Shown in pieces: positions 7,795-16,802 of a stretch of DNA of 30,287 nt (its first letter is position 1; every line of letters begins with the position of its first letter). The stretch spans positions 1 through 30,287 of the forward strand of contig DAOUQK010000005.1 of the NCBI GenBank assembly GCA_030625695.1. Direction: 5' to 3'. The stretch comes from Paracoccaceae bacterium (GTDB lineage Bacteria; Pseudomonadota; Alphaproteobacteria; Rhodobacterales; Rhodobacteraceae). The notes under the pieces are model-generated. The model searched no databases, had not been told where the DNA came from, and saw only the letters and a list, made by a program, of their open reading frames with translations. A program made the position numbers and the translations under genes.

Positions 7795-9471
7795 ATGACA
7801 CATATGACCAAGATTGAAAAAACGGTACACTGGGGCGCAGAAATGCACGCCCAGGAATACCGCGACGGCAAGCTTGACCGCCGCGAATTTCTGACCCGTG
7901 CCACGGCGCTGGGTGTGGCCACAGCCACTGCATACGGGATGATCGGGCTAAGCGCCCCTGCCCGCGCCATGGGCCATGCGGCCGAGGGCGGCACACTGCG
8001 GATGCAGATGGAAGTGCGCGCACTGAAAGACCCGCGCACCTATGACTGGACCCAGATTGCGGCATTTACCGCTGGCTGGCTGGAATCGCTGATTGAATAT
8101 AACTCGGATGGTTCATTCCGCGGCATGCTGGTGGAAAGCTGGGAAGCCAATGACGATTCGACCGAATACACGCTGCATGTCCGCAAGGGCGTCAAGTGGA
8201 ACAACGGCGACGATTTCACAGCTGATGACGTAGCGCGCAACATCACAGGTTGGTGTGACAAGTCGGTTGAAGGCAATTCAATGGCCGGGCGTATGGCCTC
8301 GTTGATTGATGCCGATTCCGGTCAGGCACGCGAAGGCGCGATCACCGTGGTCGATAGCCACACGGTCAAGCTGACCCTGTTGGACCCGGATATCACCATC
8401 ATCCCGGGCATGGCCGATTATCCGGCGGCGATTGTGCATTCTTCGCATGATCCTGACGATATGCTGGGCACAGCCGTAGGCACCGGCGCCTACATGCCTG
8501 AGAGCCTTGAGGTTGGCGTCAAAGGCGTTGTCGTCAAGAACCCGAACCACACTTGGTGGGGTCATGAAGGTCTGGAAGAAGGTGGTTCGCACCTCGACCG
8601 GATCGAATTCATCGATTATGGCACCGACCCGTCCGCATGGGTTGCCGCCGCTGAGGCAGAAGAGATTGACGCCCTGTGGCAGACCGTCGGCGACTTTGTT
8701 GACGTGATGGACGGGCTTGGCTGGACACGTACCGAGGTTGCCTCGGGTTCGACAATTGTTATCCGCCCGAACCAGAACGCGGAAGTTGACGGCAAAAAGA
8801 TCTATGCCGACAAGCGGGTTCGTCAGGCGCTGGCAATGGCTGTGGACAATGCAATTTGTCTTGAGCTGGGTTATTCCAACCGGGGTGAGCCGGCCAATAA
8901 CGTGCACGCCGGGCCAATGCATCCAGAGTATGACCCCAGCGTGGGCCGTCTGCCGCATGATCCCGCTCGCGCAAAAGAGCTGATGGCCGAGGCCGGCATG
9001 GCCGACTTTGAGCATGAGCTGATGTCGATTGACGATGACTGGCGCAAGAACACCACTGACGCGGTGGCGGCGCAATTGCGTGATGCAGGCATCAAGGTCA
9101 AGCGGACGGTTCTGCCGGGGTCGACGTTCTGGAACGACTGGGTGAACTATCCTTACAGTTCGACCAACTGGAACCATCGACCTTTGGCGACCCAAGTATG
9201 GGGTCTGGCCTATCGTTCGGGCGAAGCCTGGAACGAGTTTGGCTGGAACAATCCAGAGTTTGACGCGTTGCTGAAAGAGGCCAATGCAATCGCCGATGCA
9301 GATGCGCGCCGCGCAGTTGCGGGCAAGATCCAAGCATTGGTTGCCGAAGAAGGCGTGACGATCCAGCCTTATTTCCAGTCGATCTATCGCCATGCCACCG
9401 ATGCGGTGGTTGGGGTGGACATGCACATCGCATTCCTGCCTCAGGTCTATAAGTGGGCCTTGAAAGCCTGA
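7795..9471 (+). CDS. Peptide-type ABC transporter substrate-binding protein (SBP family 5)
   Basis: A periplasmic solute receptor of 558 residues. The N-terminus has a Tat-type signal: about 30 polar residues, then LDRREFLTRATALGVATAT and a hydrophobic stretch ending in APARA. Family-5 features include WLESLIEYNSDGSFRGMLVE, a TEYTLHVRKGVKWNNGDDFT motif, and RVRQALAMAVDN. ATG 7795 was chosen because AGGGAG precedes it by 6 nt; the in-frame ATG at 7765 has no such site. The substrate cannot be read from sequence: dipeptides, oligopeptides, opines or other small solutes are all possible. It is followed by a stem-loop and the permease genes. Confidence 0.92.
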   Translation: MTHMTKIEKTVHWGAEMHAQEYRDGKLDRREFLTRATALGVATATAYGMIGLSAPARAMGHAAEGGTLRMQMEVRALKDPRTYDWTQIAAFTAGWLESLIEYNSDGSFRGMLVESWEANDDSTEYTLHVRKGVKWNNGDDFTADDVARNITGWCDKSVEGNSMAGRMASLIDADSGQAREGAITVVDSHTVKLTLLDPDITIIPGMADYPAAIVHSSHDPDDMLGTAVGTGAYMPESLEVGVKGVVVKNPNHTWWGHEGLEEGGSHLDRIEFIDYGTDPSAWVAAAEAEEIDALWQTVGDFVDVMDGLGWTRTEVASGSTIVIRPNQNAEVDGKKIYADKRVRQALAMAVDNAICLELGYSNRGEPANNVHAGPMHPEYDPSVGRLPHDPARAKELMAEAGMADFEHELMSIDDDWRKNTTDAVAAQLRDAGIKVKRTVLPGSTFWNDWVNYPYSSTNWNHRPLATQVWGLAYRSGEAWNEFGWNNPEFDALLKEANAIADADARRAVAGKIQALVAEEGVTIQPYFQSIYRHATDAVVGVDMHIAFLPQVYKWALKA

Positions 9472-9479
9472 TAATACTT

Positions 9480-9505
9480 CCCCGCCCCCGTTTTCGGGGG
9501 CGGGG
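9480..9505 (+). terminator. Perfect 11-bp GC stem-loop after the binding-protein gene
   Basis: Arms 9480-9490 and 9495-9505 pair perfectly over 11 bp around a TTTT loop, 9 nt after the binding-protein stop. There is no T-tract afterwards, so it more likely protects the upstream mRNA 3' end or partly attenuates transcription. That would allow higher expression of the receptor than of the membrane proteins, a common arrangement in ABC importer operons. Confidence 0.8.
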
Positions 9506-9598
9506 CATCCTATCAAGATCCCGGCGTGTTTGTCACGTCAGCCACAAACCAGAGCCCGAATAACGGGCCTGATTTCAGCCCTACCAACAGGGGACCAA

Positions 9599-10726
9599 AT
9601 GGGACTTTTTATATTACGCCGATCCGGCGTGATGATCATCACGGCAATCTGCCTGACCTTCATCGTGTTCTTTCTGACCAACCTTTACCCCAATCTTGAA
9701 AAGCTGGCCAAGACCCAAGGCAACTTTCGTATGTCGGACGAAGCTGTAACCAGCTGGTTGGACAGTCGCGGCTATACCCAGCCGATTTTTGTCAAATATG
9801 GTCAATGGCTGGGCGTTGTGCCCGGCTGGCAGTTTGAGAACGACAAGGGCGAGATTACCGGGCGCTGTTTCAAGGGCAAGAAGACCCCGGAAGAAGCGGC
9901 GGCTGAGGCAGGGTTATGCGGCATTATCCAGGGCCATTGGGGGCAGTCCACCGTATTTAAGAACGAGGTCGGCACAATTGTCGGCGCTCGTCTGAGCCGT
10001 ACCGGCGCATTGATGTTCTGGGTGTTGATCCTGATGATCCCGTCGGCGTTGATTGTTGGCGTGCTGGCCGGAATGCGCGAAGGGTCCAAGACCGACCGGA
10101 CCTTGTCGACGTTTTCGATCCTGACCACGGCGACGCCGGAATATGTATCGGGGGTGATCCTGATCACGGTGTTTGCCTCGTCCGCCGTTGGGTTGAAGTG
10201 GTTTAAAGGCACGGCCACGGCGGCGGCCAAGAACATGCCGGACGGTTATGGCTGGGCCTTTATGCCTGACTGGATGGTCGGGTTCTGGTATCGCGTCGCC
10301 GAAGCGCCGACGTTCGAGAATTTCTTTTTGCCGGTGCTGACCATTTCGATGTTTGGCATGGGGTACATCGCCCGCATGACCCGGGCCAGCATGGCCGAGG
10401 TGATGACAGCGCAGTATATCCGCACCGCGCGTCTTAAGGGTGTGAAGTTCAAAGACATCGTGATGAAACATGCGTTGCGCAACGCATTGATTGCGCCGTT
10501 CACGGTGATCATGCTGCAAATTCCCTGGCTGTTGAACGGCGTGGTGATTGTCGAGACTTTGTTCAATTTCAAAGGCTTTGGATGGGCGCTGGTGCAGGCG
10601 GCGGGTAATAATGACATCGAATTGCTGTTGGGTATTTCGGTGGTCTCGGTCGTGGTGGTTCTGATTACGCAGCTGATATCGGATATCGGCTATGTCTATC
10701 TTAATCCACGCATTCGAATTTCTTAA
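9599..10726 (+). CDS. ABC transporter permease, DppB/OppB type, with periplasmic insert
   Basis: An inner-membrane permease of 375 residues. The first membrane segment (SGVMIITAICLTFIVFFLTN) is followed by a large periplasmic region and then five or so further segments. The cytoplasmic coupling (EAA) region reads YIRTARLKGVKFKDIVMKHA. The start ATG at 9599 follows CAGGGGACC; the longer frame from 9530 has no support. Roughly residues 70-120 are bulkier than in E. coli DppB and carry two cysteines (GRCFKGKKTPEEAAAEAGLC). It pairs with the next gene to form the translocation channel. Confidence 0.93.
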   Translation: MGLFILRRSGVMIITAICLTFIVFFLTNLYPNLEKLAKTQGNFRMSDEAVTSWLDSRGYTQPIFVKYGQWLGVVPGWQFENDKGEITGRCFKGKKTPEEAAAEAGLCGIIQGHWGQSTVFKNEVGTIVGARLSRTGALMFWVLILMIPSALIVGVLAGMREGSKTDRTLSTFSILTTATPEYVSGVILITVFASSAVGLKWFKGTATAAAKNMPDGYGWAFMPDWMVGFWYRVAEAPTFENFFLPVLTISMFGMGYIARMTRASMAEVMTAQYIRTARLKGVKFKDIVMKHALRNALIAPFTVIMLQIPWLLNGVVIVETLFNFKGFGWALVQAAGNNDIELLLGISVVSVVVVLITQLISDIGYVYLNPRIRIS

Positions 10727-10741
10727 GGGAGGAGACGGGAT

Positions 10742-11956
10742 ATGGAACCTCTTGGATTTCTGGAAATCATCGGCCGGGTGCTTTATCAGTTCACCTCTGT
10801 CTGGCTGGCACTGATCATTCTGTTTGCGTCGTCAATTGCTTATAAACGCAAGCTTGGACTGTACGGTAAGTTGTTTGACTCACCCATTGGCATGGTCGGC
10901 TTTGGTTTGGTGATGTTCTGGGTGTTTACCGGCATCTTTAGCCAGTTTGATCTGATCGTGACGCATGACAGCCTTAGTCAGGTATCCGGCATGAAGAACA
11001 AAATCCCCGGCACCCCACTGCGCGGGGCCGAGGATGGCGATTATGGCTGGTATCTTTTGGGTGGCGATAATCTGGCGCGTGATATCTTTTCGCGCATGGT
11101 GGACGGCAGTTGGGTAGTGGTGCAGATCGCCCCATTGGCCACCTTGTTTGCCTTTATGGTTGGGATCACCCTGGGCCTGCCGGCCGGGTATTTTGGCGGC
11201 AAACTGGACACCATCATCAGCTTTATGGCCAACCTGATCCTGGCATTCCCGGTGATCTTGTTGTTCTATCTGCTGGTGACGCCCGAGATTGTCGCAACCG
11301 GCGTGCCGAACTTTATGGCGACGGTGTTGTTCATATTCCCAATCATCTTTGCCGGGGTGCTGATCAACTCGCGTTATCACACCCAACCGGCGTTCCGCAC
11401 ACCGCTGATGATTGGTGTGTTGGGGGTGATGCTCTGGATCTATCTGTCGCTGATTTCGACCAACGGATTTCTGGTTGAAAACAAGGATTATTCGATCCCT
11501 GCGTTGCCAGAGATTTTGGACTTGTTTGATGTGTCAGGCGGAATTCTCGTGGTGTTTGTGTCAGTGGTGTTTGTCAACTCACCTACCGTGTTCAGAATTG
11601 TGCGCGGGTTGGCGATGGACATAAAAACCCGCGACTATGTGGCTGCCGCGCAAACCCGCGGCGAAGGGTCGTGGTATATCATGCTGTGGGAAATCCTGCC
11701 CAATGCGCGCGGGCCACTGATTGTCGATTTCTGTTTGCGGATTGGCTATACCACCATTTTGCTGGGGACGTTGGGGTTCTTTGGATTGGGCCTGCCACCG
11801 GAAAGTCCGGACTGGGGATCGACCATTAATGATGGGCGCAAGCTTTTGTCGATTTATCCGCACCCTGCCCTGCCGCCTGCCTTGGCTTTGTTGTCGCTGG
11901 TTCTTGGGTTGAACCTGTTGGCGGATGGTTTGCGGGAAGAAAGCCTTAAGGATTGA
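10742..11956 (+). CDS. ABC transporter permease, DppC/OppC type
   Basis: The second channel subunit, 404 residues, longer than the roughly 300 of E. coli DppC. An N-terminal membrane segment, a periplasmic GDNLARDIFSRMVDGS motif typical of OppC/DppC proteins, and a coupling region (DYVAAAQTRGEGSWYIMLWE) are present, with GLPPESPDWGSTINDGR near the end. Extra length lies between the central membrane segments around residues 190-260. A strong ribosome-binding site (GGGAGGAGA) precedes the ATG, 15 nt after the preceding gene. Confidence 0.93.
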   Translation: MEPLGFLEIIGRVLYQFTSVWLALIILFASSIAYKRKLGLYGKLFDSPIGMVGFGLVMFWVFTGIFSQFDLIVTHDSLSQVSGMKNKIPGTPLRGAEDGDYGWYLLGGDNLARDIFSRMVDGSWVVVQIAPLATLFAFMVGITLGLPAGYFGGKLDTIISFMANLILAFPVILLFYLLVTPEIVATGVPNFMATVLFIFPIIFAGVLINSRYHTQPAFRTPLMIGVLGVMLWIYLSLISTNGFLVENKDYSIPALPEILDLFDVSGGILVVFVSVVFVNSPTVFRIVRGLAMDIKTRDYVAAAQTRGEGSWYIMLWEILPNARGPLIVDFCLRIGYTTILLGTLGFFGLGLPPESPDWGSTINDGRKLLSIYPHPALPPALALLSLVLGLNLLADGLREESLKD

Positions 11957-11970
11957 TATCATCGGCAAGG

Positions 11971-11996
11971 CCGGGGGCCAGCCCCCGGACCCCCGG
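11971..11996. repeat. GC-rich stem-loop of repetitive type between permease and ATPase genes
   Basis: A 7-bp stem (11971-11977 with 11982-11988) around CCAG is followed by a direct repeat of CCCCCGGA. The pattern resembles short GC-rich palindromes scattered through many alphaproteobacterial genomes. It lies in the 79-nt gap of the operon and could be a repeat insertion or a mild mRNA-stability element. I see no T-tract. Confidence 0.5.
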
Positions 11997-12035
11997 AGTT
12001 TAACTTGCAAGATGAAGAGCTGAAGGAAGAATGAC

Positions 12036-14120
12036 ATGGCAAAGATGGATTATGACGGGCCAATTCTTGAGATAGACAAGCTGTCGATTTCGTTTTTCAC
12101 GCGGCTTTTTGAGATACCGGCAGTGATGGATTTTTCGGTGACGGTTCAGCCCGGGGAGGCCGTGGGGCTGGTGGGCGAATCTGGTTGTGGCAAGTCGACC
12201 GTGGCACTGGGAGTGATGCAGGACCTTGGTAAAAACGGCGCGATTGTTGGCGGGTCGATCAAATTCAAGGGGCAAGACCTTGGCAAGATGAGCATGGAGG
12301 AGCTGCGCGATATTCGCGGGTCCGAGATTGCGATGATTTATCAGGAGCCGATGGCGAGCCTGAACCCGGCGATGAAAATTGGCAAGCAGCTGATGGAAGT
12401 GCCAATGATTCATCAGGGGTTAAGTAAAGAAGACGCGTATGCCCGTGCATTGCAGGTGGTGACGGATGTGAAGCTGCCGGACCCTGAGCGGATGTTGAAT
12501 TCGTTTCCGCATCAACTCTCAGGCGGGCAGCAGCAGCGGATTGTCATTGCCATGGCATTGATGAGTGAGCCTGCGTTGCTTATTCTGGATGAGCCGACGA
12601 CGGCTTTGGATGTGACGGTTGAGGCGGCAATTGTTGAACTGGTGCGCGATCTGGGGCGCAAATATGGCACCTCGATGTTGTTCATATCGCATAATCTGGG
12701 CCTGATCCTTGAGACCTGTGATCGTATCTGCGTGATGTATTCCGGTGAGGCGGTTGAGCGGGGTTCGATCGAAGCGGTGTTTGACGATATGCAGCACCCG
12801 TATACTCAGGCGCTGTTCCGGTCGATCCCCCTGCCCGGGGCCAACAAGAACACCCATCCTTTGGTGGCGATTCCCGGCAATTTTCCGTTACCGCATGAGC
12901 GCCCGCCGGGTTGTAATTTCGGGCCGCGCTGTGATTATTTCGAAGAAGGACGTTGCGATCAGGGCGCTATCGAAATGGGCGTGGTGCCCAGCGACGACAG
13001 CCATTTTTCGCGTTGTGTGAAGTTTCAGGAGATTGACTGGAAGGCGCCGATTTCTGTGGGAGAACAGAAAGAGAAGGCCAAGGTCGGCGAGGTTGTTCTG
13101 AAGATCGACAACCTGAAGAAATATTATGAGGTGGCGGCCAATGCGATCTTTGGGGGCGGCGACAAGAAGGTGGTCAAAGCTAATGAAACCCTGACGTTCG
13201 AGGCGCGGGAATCTGAAACCTTGGCGATTGTCGGCGAGTCGGGTTGTGGCAAATCCACCTTTGCCAAGGTGTTGATGGGGTTGGAAACGGCGACCGACGG
13301 CACCATCGAACTGGATGGCCGCAACATTGAACATATCCCGATCGAACAGCGCGACACCAAGACCGTGAGCGACATTCAGATGGTGTTCCAGAACCCGTTT
13401 GATACGCTGAACCCGTCGATGTCGGTGGGCCGCCAGATTATCCGCGCGCTAGAGATATTTGGTATCGGCGACAGTGAGTCTGCGCGCAAGGCGCGGATGC
13501 TGGAGCTGTTGGATCTGGTGAAACTGCCACGCGCCTTTGCCGAACGCATGCCACGGCAATTGTCGGGCGGGCAAAAGCAGAGGGTCGGTATTGCCCGCGC
13601 GTTCGCCGGAGGCGCACGAATTGTGGTGGCGGATGAGCCGGTTTCGGCCTTGGATGTGTCGGTGCAGGCGGCGGTGACCGACCTGTTGATGGAGATCCAG
13701 CGGAACGAAAAGACCACGCTTTTGTTCATCTCACATGACCTTTCAATTGTGCGTTATCTCAGCGACCGGGTGATGGTGATGTACCTGGGCCATGTGGTTG
13801 AACTGGGCAGTACCGATCAGGTGTTTGCTCCGCCGTATCATCCTTATACCGAGGCGTTGCTGTCAGCGGTTCCTATCGCGGATACGTCGGTGGAGAAAAA
13901 GCACATTGTGCTTGAGGGTGATATTCCGTCGGCGATGAACCCACCGCCCGGCTGTCCGTTCCAGACGCGATGCCGGTGGAAATCCGAAGTTCCGGGGGGC
14001 CTGTGTGATAAGGAAGTGCCAGTGGCGCGTGACGTGGCAGAGGGCCACCAGATCAAGTGCCACCTGAGTGATGAAAAGCTGGCCGAGATGGAGATGGTGA
14101 TCAAAGTGGCAGCAGAGTGA
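12036..14120 (+). CDS. Dual ABC ATPase (DppD-DppF-like fusion)
   Basis: A 694-residue cytoplasmic protein with two complete ATPase halves, energising the importer encoded upstream. First half: Walker A GESGCGKST at residues 47-55, signature LSGGQQQR from 161, Walker B LLILDEP at 181-187, then a cysteine-containing oligopeptide C-terminal motif (PPGCNFGPRC). Second half: a second GESGCGKST, LSGGQKQR, VVADEPVSALD, and a second motif (PPPGCPFQTRC). Both halves look catalytically intact. In E. coli Dpp these are separate proteins; single-chain versions are common in alphaproteobacteria. AAGGAAG precedes the ATG. Confidence 0.95.
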   Translation: MAKMDYDGPILEIDKLSISFFTRLFEIPAVMDFSVTVQPGEAVGLVGESGCGKSTVALGVMQDLGKNGAIVGGSIKFKGQDLGKMSMEELRDIRGSEIAMIYQEPMASLNPAMKIGKQLMEVPMIHQGLSKEDAYARALQVVTDVKLPDPERMLNSFPHQLSGGQQQRIVIAMALMSEPALLILDEPTTALDVTVEAAIVELVRDLGRKYGTSMLFISHNLGLILETCDRICVMYSGEAVERGSIEAVFDDMQHPYTQALFRSIPLPGANKNTHPLVAIPGNFPLPHERPPGCNFGPRCDYFEEGRCDQGAIEMGVVPSDDSHFSRCVKFQEIDWKAPISVGEQKEKAKVGEVVLKIDNLKKYYEVAANAIFGGGDKKVVKANETLTFEARESETLAIVGESGCGKSTFAKVLMGLETATDGTIELDGRNIEHIPIEQRDTKTVSDIQMVFQNPFDTLNPSMSVGRQIIRALEIFGIGDSESARKARMLELLDLVKLPRAFAERMPRQLSGGQKQRVGIARAFAGGARIVVADEPVSALDVSVQAAVTDLLMEIQRNEKTTLLFISHDLSIVRYLSDRVMVMYLGHVVELGSTDQVFAPPYHPYTEALLSAVPIADTSVEKKHIVLEGDIPSAMNPPPGCPFQTRCRWKSEVPGGLCDKEVPVARDVAEGHQIKCHLSDEKLAEMEMVIKVAAE

Positions 14121-14238
14121 TCCAGCGGGAACCTGGGCCTGACCCTTGCTCTTCATCTCGCTAAATAAACTCAAAATCCGGCCACCGGGACCACCGCGTG
14201 CCCTTGCCACTTATGCGCCACGGCCCCATATCTGATCT

Positions 14239-14931
14239 ATGCTTCGCCTTGCCCCAATCCTTTTGGCCATAGCCTATGGCCTTGTCATGTATCGAATTTC
14301 GCTGTGGCGCACCCACCGCGAATTGGATGCAAAATCAACCGAACTGGCCGATCCGATCCTGAAATCTCTGACCGACCGGCTGGCGCGCGCGCTCGATCTG
14401 GCGCGCATTCCGGTTTATATTTATGAGATTGATCCGGTCAATGGGCTGGCAGCACCGGATGGACGTATCTTCATAACCCGCGGGTTTTACCGGAAATTTC
14501 AACATGGAGACGTGACGGGTGACGAAATGGCATCGGTTATTGCCCATGAAATGGGCCACGTCGCGTTGGGCCATTCACGCCGCCGGATGGTGGATTTTTC
14601 CGGTCAAAATGCGTTACGGACGGTGTTGATGATGGTGTTGGGCCGTTACGTGCCTTTCGTTGGCGCGTGGATTGCCAATATGCTGACCTCGTTGCTGGCT
14701 GCGCGATTGTCGCGCAGTGACGAATTTGAGGCCGATGAATATGCCGCCGCATTACTGACCAAAGCAGGCATTGGCATAGCTCCGCAAAAGTCACTGTTTA
14801 CCAAATTGGAGGCATTGACCCAAGCACGTTCGGGCATGGCCCCGGCGTGGCTGATGAGCCATCCAAAAACCGAAGACCGCATTGCGGCATTGGAGAAGCT
14901 GGAAGCGCGTTGGGAGGCCCACTCTACATAA
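14239..14931 (+). CDS. M48 family zinc metalloprotease
   Basis: A 230-residue HtpX/YcaL-like peptidase. A hydrophobic N-terminal segment (LAPILLAIAYGLVM) suggests membrane anchoring or export. The catalytic HEMGH is at residues 103-107, and FEADEYAA (around 163-170) supplies the third zinc ligand. The C-terminal SHPKTEDRIAALEKL is typical of M48 proteins. It starts 118 nt after the ABC ATPase and is probably separately transcribed. Its last 8 bases overlap the convergent PIN gene. Confidence 0.9.
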   Translation: MLRLAPILLAIAYGLVMYRISLWRTHRELDAKSTELADPILKSLTDRLARALDLARIPVYIYEIDPVNGLAAPDGRIFITRGFYRKFQHGDVTGDEMASVIAHEMGHVALGHSRRRMVDFSGQNALRTVLMMVLGRYVPFVGAWIANMLTSLLAARLSRSDEFEADEYAAALLTKAGIGIAPQKSLFTKLEALTQARSGMAPAWLMSHPKTEDRIAALEKLEARWEAHST

Positions 14932-15463
14932 GGGCTTTGGCGATGCGCGGCAGCCGCGCCTTTTTCAACAACCCGCGCATGTCCCATTGCTTGCCAGACA
15001 GGCGATTGGCATCACCCAGAACCTTGGCGCCAACCTGCGCCACCCCGTCCGGATCAATGCGCCAGAACCCATGCAGAAAACTGTCAGGGTCAATCCGTTC
15101 AAGACCTTCCTCGGCCAATTCTCGACGTGGAAAATCCTTGGCATTCAAGGTGATAATCGCCTCAGCTGATGTGGATATGCCTGTGGACAAAATGTGGATA
15201 TCATTTGGGTCCGGCAGCCAAAGCCGCGCCTCAAGACCTGGCGTGGGGGCGGCTTCGGCCTTGGGCCAGTCAGCGCGCAGCAAGGCGATCTCGGCATCGG
15301 CCTGAACCTGCCCGGTTGGTCCAAGCTTCACTGACGCGCGGCGCCATTCTTCTAATATCCGCGCTGACCAGACCGGCGTGAAATGGCCCAGCCCGGCCAC
15401 CCCCAGCAACATCGCGCGCATCACCGTGGGAAACAGCACGCAGGTGTCCAGAACCACCTTCAC
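14924..15463 (-). CDS. PIN-domain protein (RSP_2648-type)
   Basis: A putative ribonuclease of the PIN fold, 179 residues. MKVVLDTCVLFPTVMR at the N-terminus gives the first acidic residue. WLPDPNDIHILSTGISTSAE holds the central D-x-N-D, and IITLNAKDFPRR the next acid. The C-terminal 60 residues extend beyond a minimal PIN domain. No antitoxin gene is adjacent. Instead the ATG overlaps the stop of an RNA methyltransferase gene by 4 nt, indicating translational coupling. I recognise the pair as the Rhodobacter RSP_2648/RSP_2647 families. The biological target is unknown to me. Confidence 0.85.
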   Translation of the reverse strand: MKVVLDTCVLFPTVMRAMLLGVAGLGHFTPVWSARILEEWRRASVKLGPTGQVQADAEIALLRADWPKAEAAPTPGLEARLWLPDPNDIHILSTGISTSAEAIITLNAKDFPRRELAEEGLERIDPDSFLHGFWRIDPDGVAQVGAKVLGDANRLSGKQWDMRGLLKKARLPRIAKALM

Positions 15464-16710
15464 AGCCGAAAGAACAACGCCTTGAGATAGCCGCTTTCGG
15501 CCAGTTGAATCAGTTGCGGGTGGTCCGCCCCGGCAAACCCGGTGTGGATCAGCTGTGCCTCGCGTCCGGTTTTATCAAGGCCCCGGCCAATGCCACGCCC
15601 GCAAGCTTTGCGAAAGCGCGACAGATCAACCGCATGTGAGCAGGAACACAACACCAGATACCCGCCCGGTGCCACCAGCGGGGCCGCCAATCGGGCCAGA
15701 CGTTCATAGGCGCGCAACCCGGGTTCCATCGCCTTTTTTGACGGGGCAAAGGAAGGGGGGTCGCAGATCACCAGATCATAGGTTTCGCCTTCAGTGGCCA
15801 AGGCTGCAAGTGTTTCAAAGGCGTCGCCCTGCCGCGTGGCAAAGCGATCCGCCACACCGCTGGCGGCGGCCCCTTGATTTGCCAGGTCCAGCGCCGGGGC
15901 CGAGCCATCGACCGCCAAAGCCGACCCGGCCCCTTGCGCCAAAGCCGCCAAGGCAAAACCACCAACGTGGCTGAAGACATCAAGCACCCTCGCACCCGGT
16001 GCGACCGGTGCGACCGGTTGGACCAGTCGGGCCGCAAAGGCGTGATTGGGGCGCTGATCAAAGAACAACCCGGTTTTCTGACCGCCCAGAAGGTCGGCCA
16101 TATAGGTGGCACCGTTCATTTCCACTGGCACGGCGGTGTCGGGGGCCACCCCGTGCAACACGGTCGGCACATCGTCCAGCCCTTCCAGACCACGCGCCCG
16201 ACCCGAGGCGTTTTTCAATACGTTGGCCACACCGGTTACCTGCACAAGGGCGCGGGTCAGAACCTCAAGGTGGGCTTCGGCCCAGGCCGCATTTGGCTGG
16301 ATCACGCAAGTATCGCCAAAGCGGTCGATCACCACGCCCGGAAATCCATCAGCTTCGGCATGGATCAGCCGGTAGAATGGCGTATCGAACAGGGTCTCGC
16401 GCAAGGCAAGCGCGCGGGCCAGACGGGTTTCAAACCATGTCAGATCAAGGCGCGCCGCGATATCGCGGTCCAGCACCCGGGCGATGATACCCGAGTCTGG
16501 CGTCACCGCCACCAGCGCCATAGGCACGCGGTTAGCATCCTCCAACACGGCCAGTGTGCCGGGAACAAGGGCGCGGGTGCGCCGGTCAGTGACCAGATCA
16601 TTGGCATAGACCCACGGGTGCCCGTGACGGATCTGGCGGGCGTCAGCCTTGGGTTTCAGGCGGACCACCGGGCGGTCAGTTGGGCGGGGCGTTGATACGG
16701 AATCGTTCAT
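15460..16710 (-). CDS. Class I SAM-dependent RNA methyltransferase, RlmI-like (RSP_2647-type)
   Basis: A 416-residue protein related to E. coli RlmI, which makes 5-methylcytosine in 23S rRNA. An N-terminal PUA-like domain (residues about 15-90; RHGHPWVYANDL) is followed by an EEHUD-like region. A Rossmann methyltransferase then shows DVFSHVGGFALAALAQGAG (SAM binding), DLVICDPPSFAPSKKA (motif IV) and YLVLCSCSHAVDLSRF. The paired cysteines in CSC fit an m5C mechanism. The exact target nucleotide is not readable here. It is upstream of, and overlapping, the PIN gene. Confidence 0.9.
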   Translation of the reverse strand: MNDSVSTPRPTDRPVVRLKPKADARQIRHGHPWVYANDLVTDRRTRALVPGTLAVLEDANRVPMALVAVTPDSGIIARVLDRDIAARLDLTWFETRLARALALRETLFDTPFYRLIHAEADGFPGVVIDRFGDTCVIQPNAAWAEAHLEVLTRALVQVTGVANVLKNASGRARGLEGLDDVPTVLHGVAPDTAVPVEMNGATYMADLLGGQKTGLFFDQRPNHAFAARLVQPVAPVAPGARVLDVFSHVGGFALAALAQGAGSALAVDGSAPALDLANQGAAASGVADRFATRQGDAFETLAALATEGETYDLVICDPPSFAPSKKAMEPGLRAYERLARLAAPLVAPGGYLVLCSCSHAVDLSRFRKACGRGIGRGLDKTGREAQLIHTGFAGADHPQLIQLAESGYLKALFFRL

Positions 16711-16802
16711 ACCGTCCTCTTAGAGGGAATGCTGGTGCGGGGAAAGGTCGGGTGGGTAAAACTCAGGTATCCCGGCGGTTTCCGTGAGCCCGTCAGATTG
16801 CT

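Noticed and set aside
8278..9516. 412-codon minus-strand open frame opposite the binding-protein gene
   Set aside because: It is long but mirrors a clear SBP family 5 gene; no domain or ribosome-binding site supports it.
15874..16695. Plus-strand open frame opposite the RNA methyltransferase gene
   Set aside because: The minus-strand gene has complete PUA and methyltransferase motifs; the plus frame has none.
14924..16710. Toxin-antitoxin system (PIN toxin)
   Set aside because: No small antitoxin-like gene lies beside the PIN gene; its partner is a methyltransferase, so a VapBC call is unsupported.
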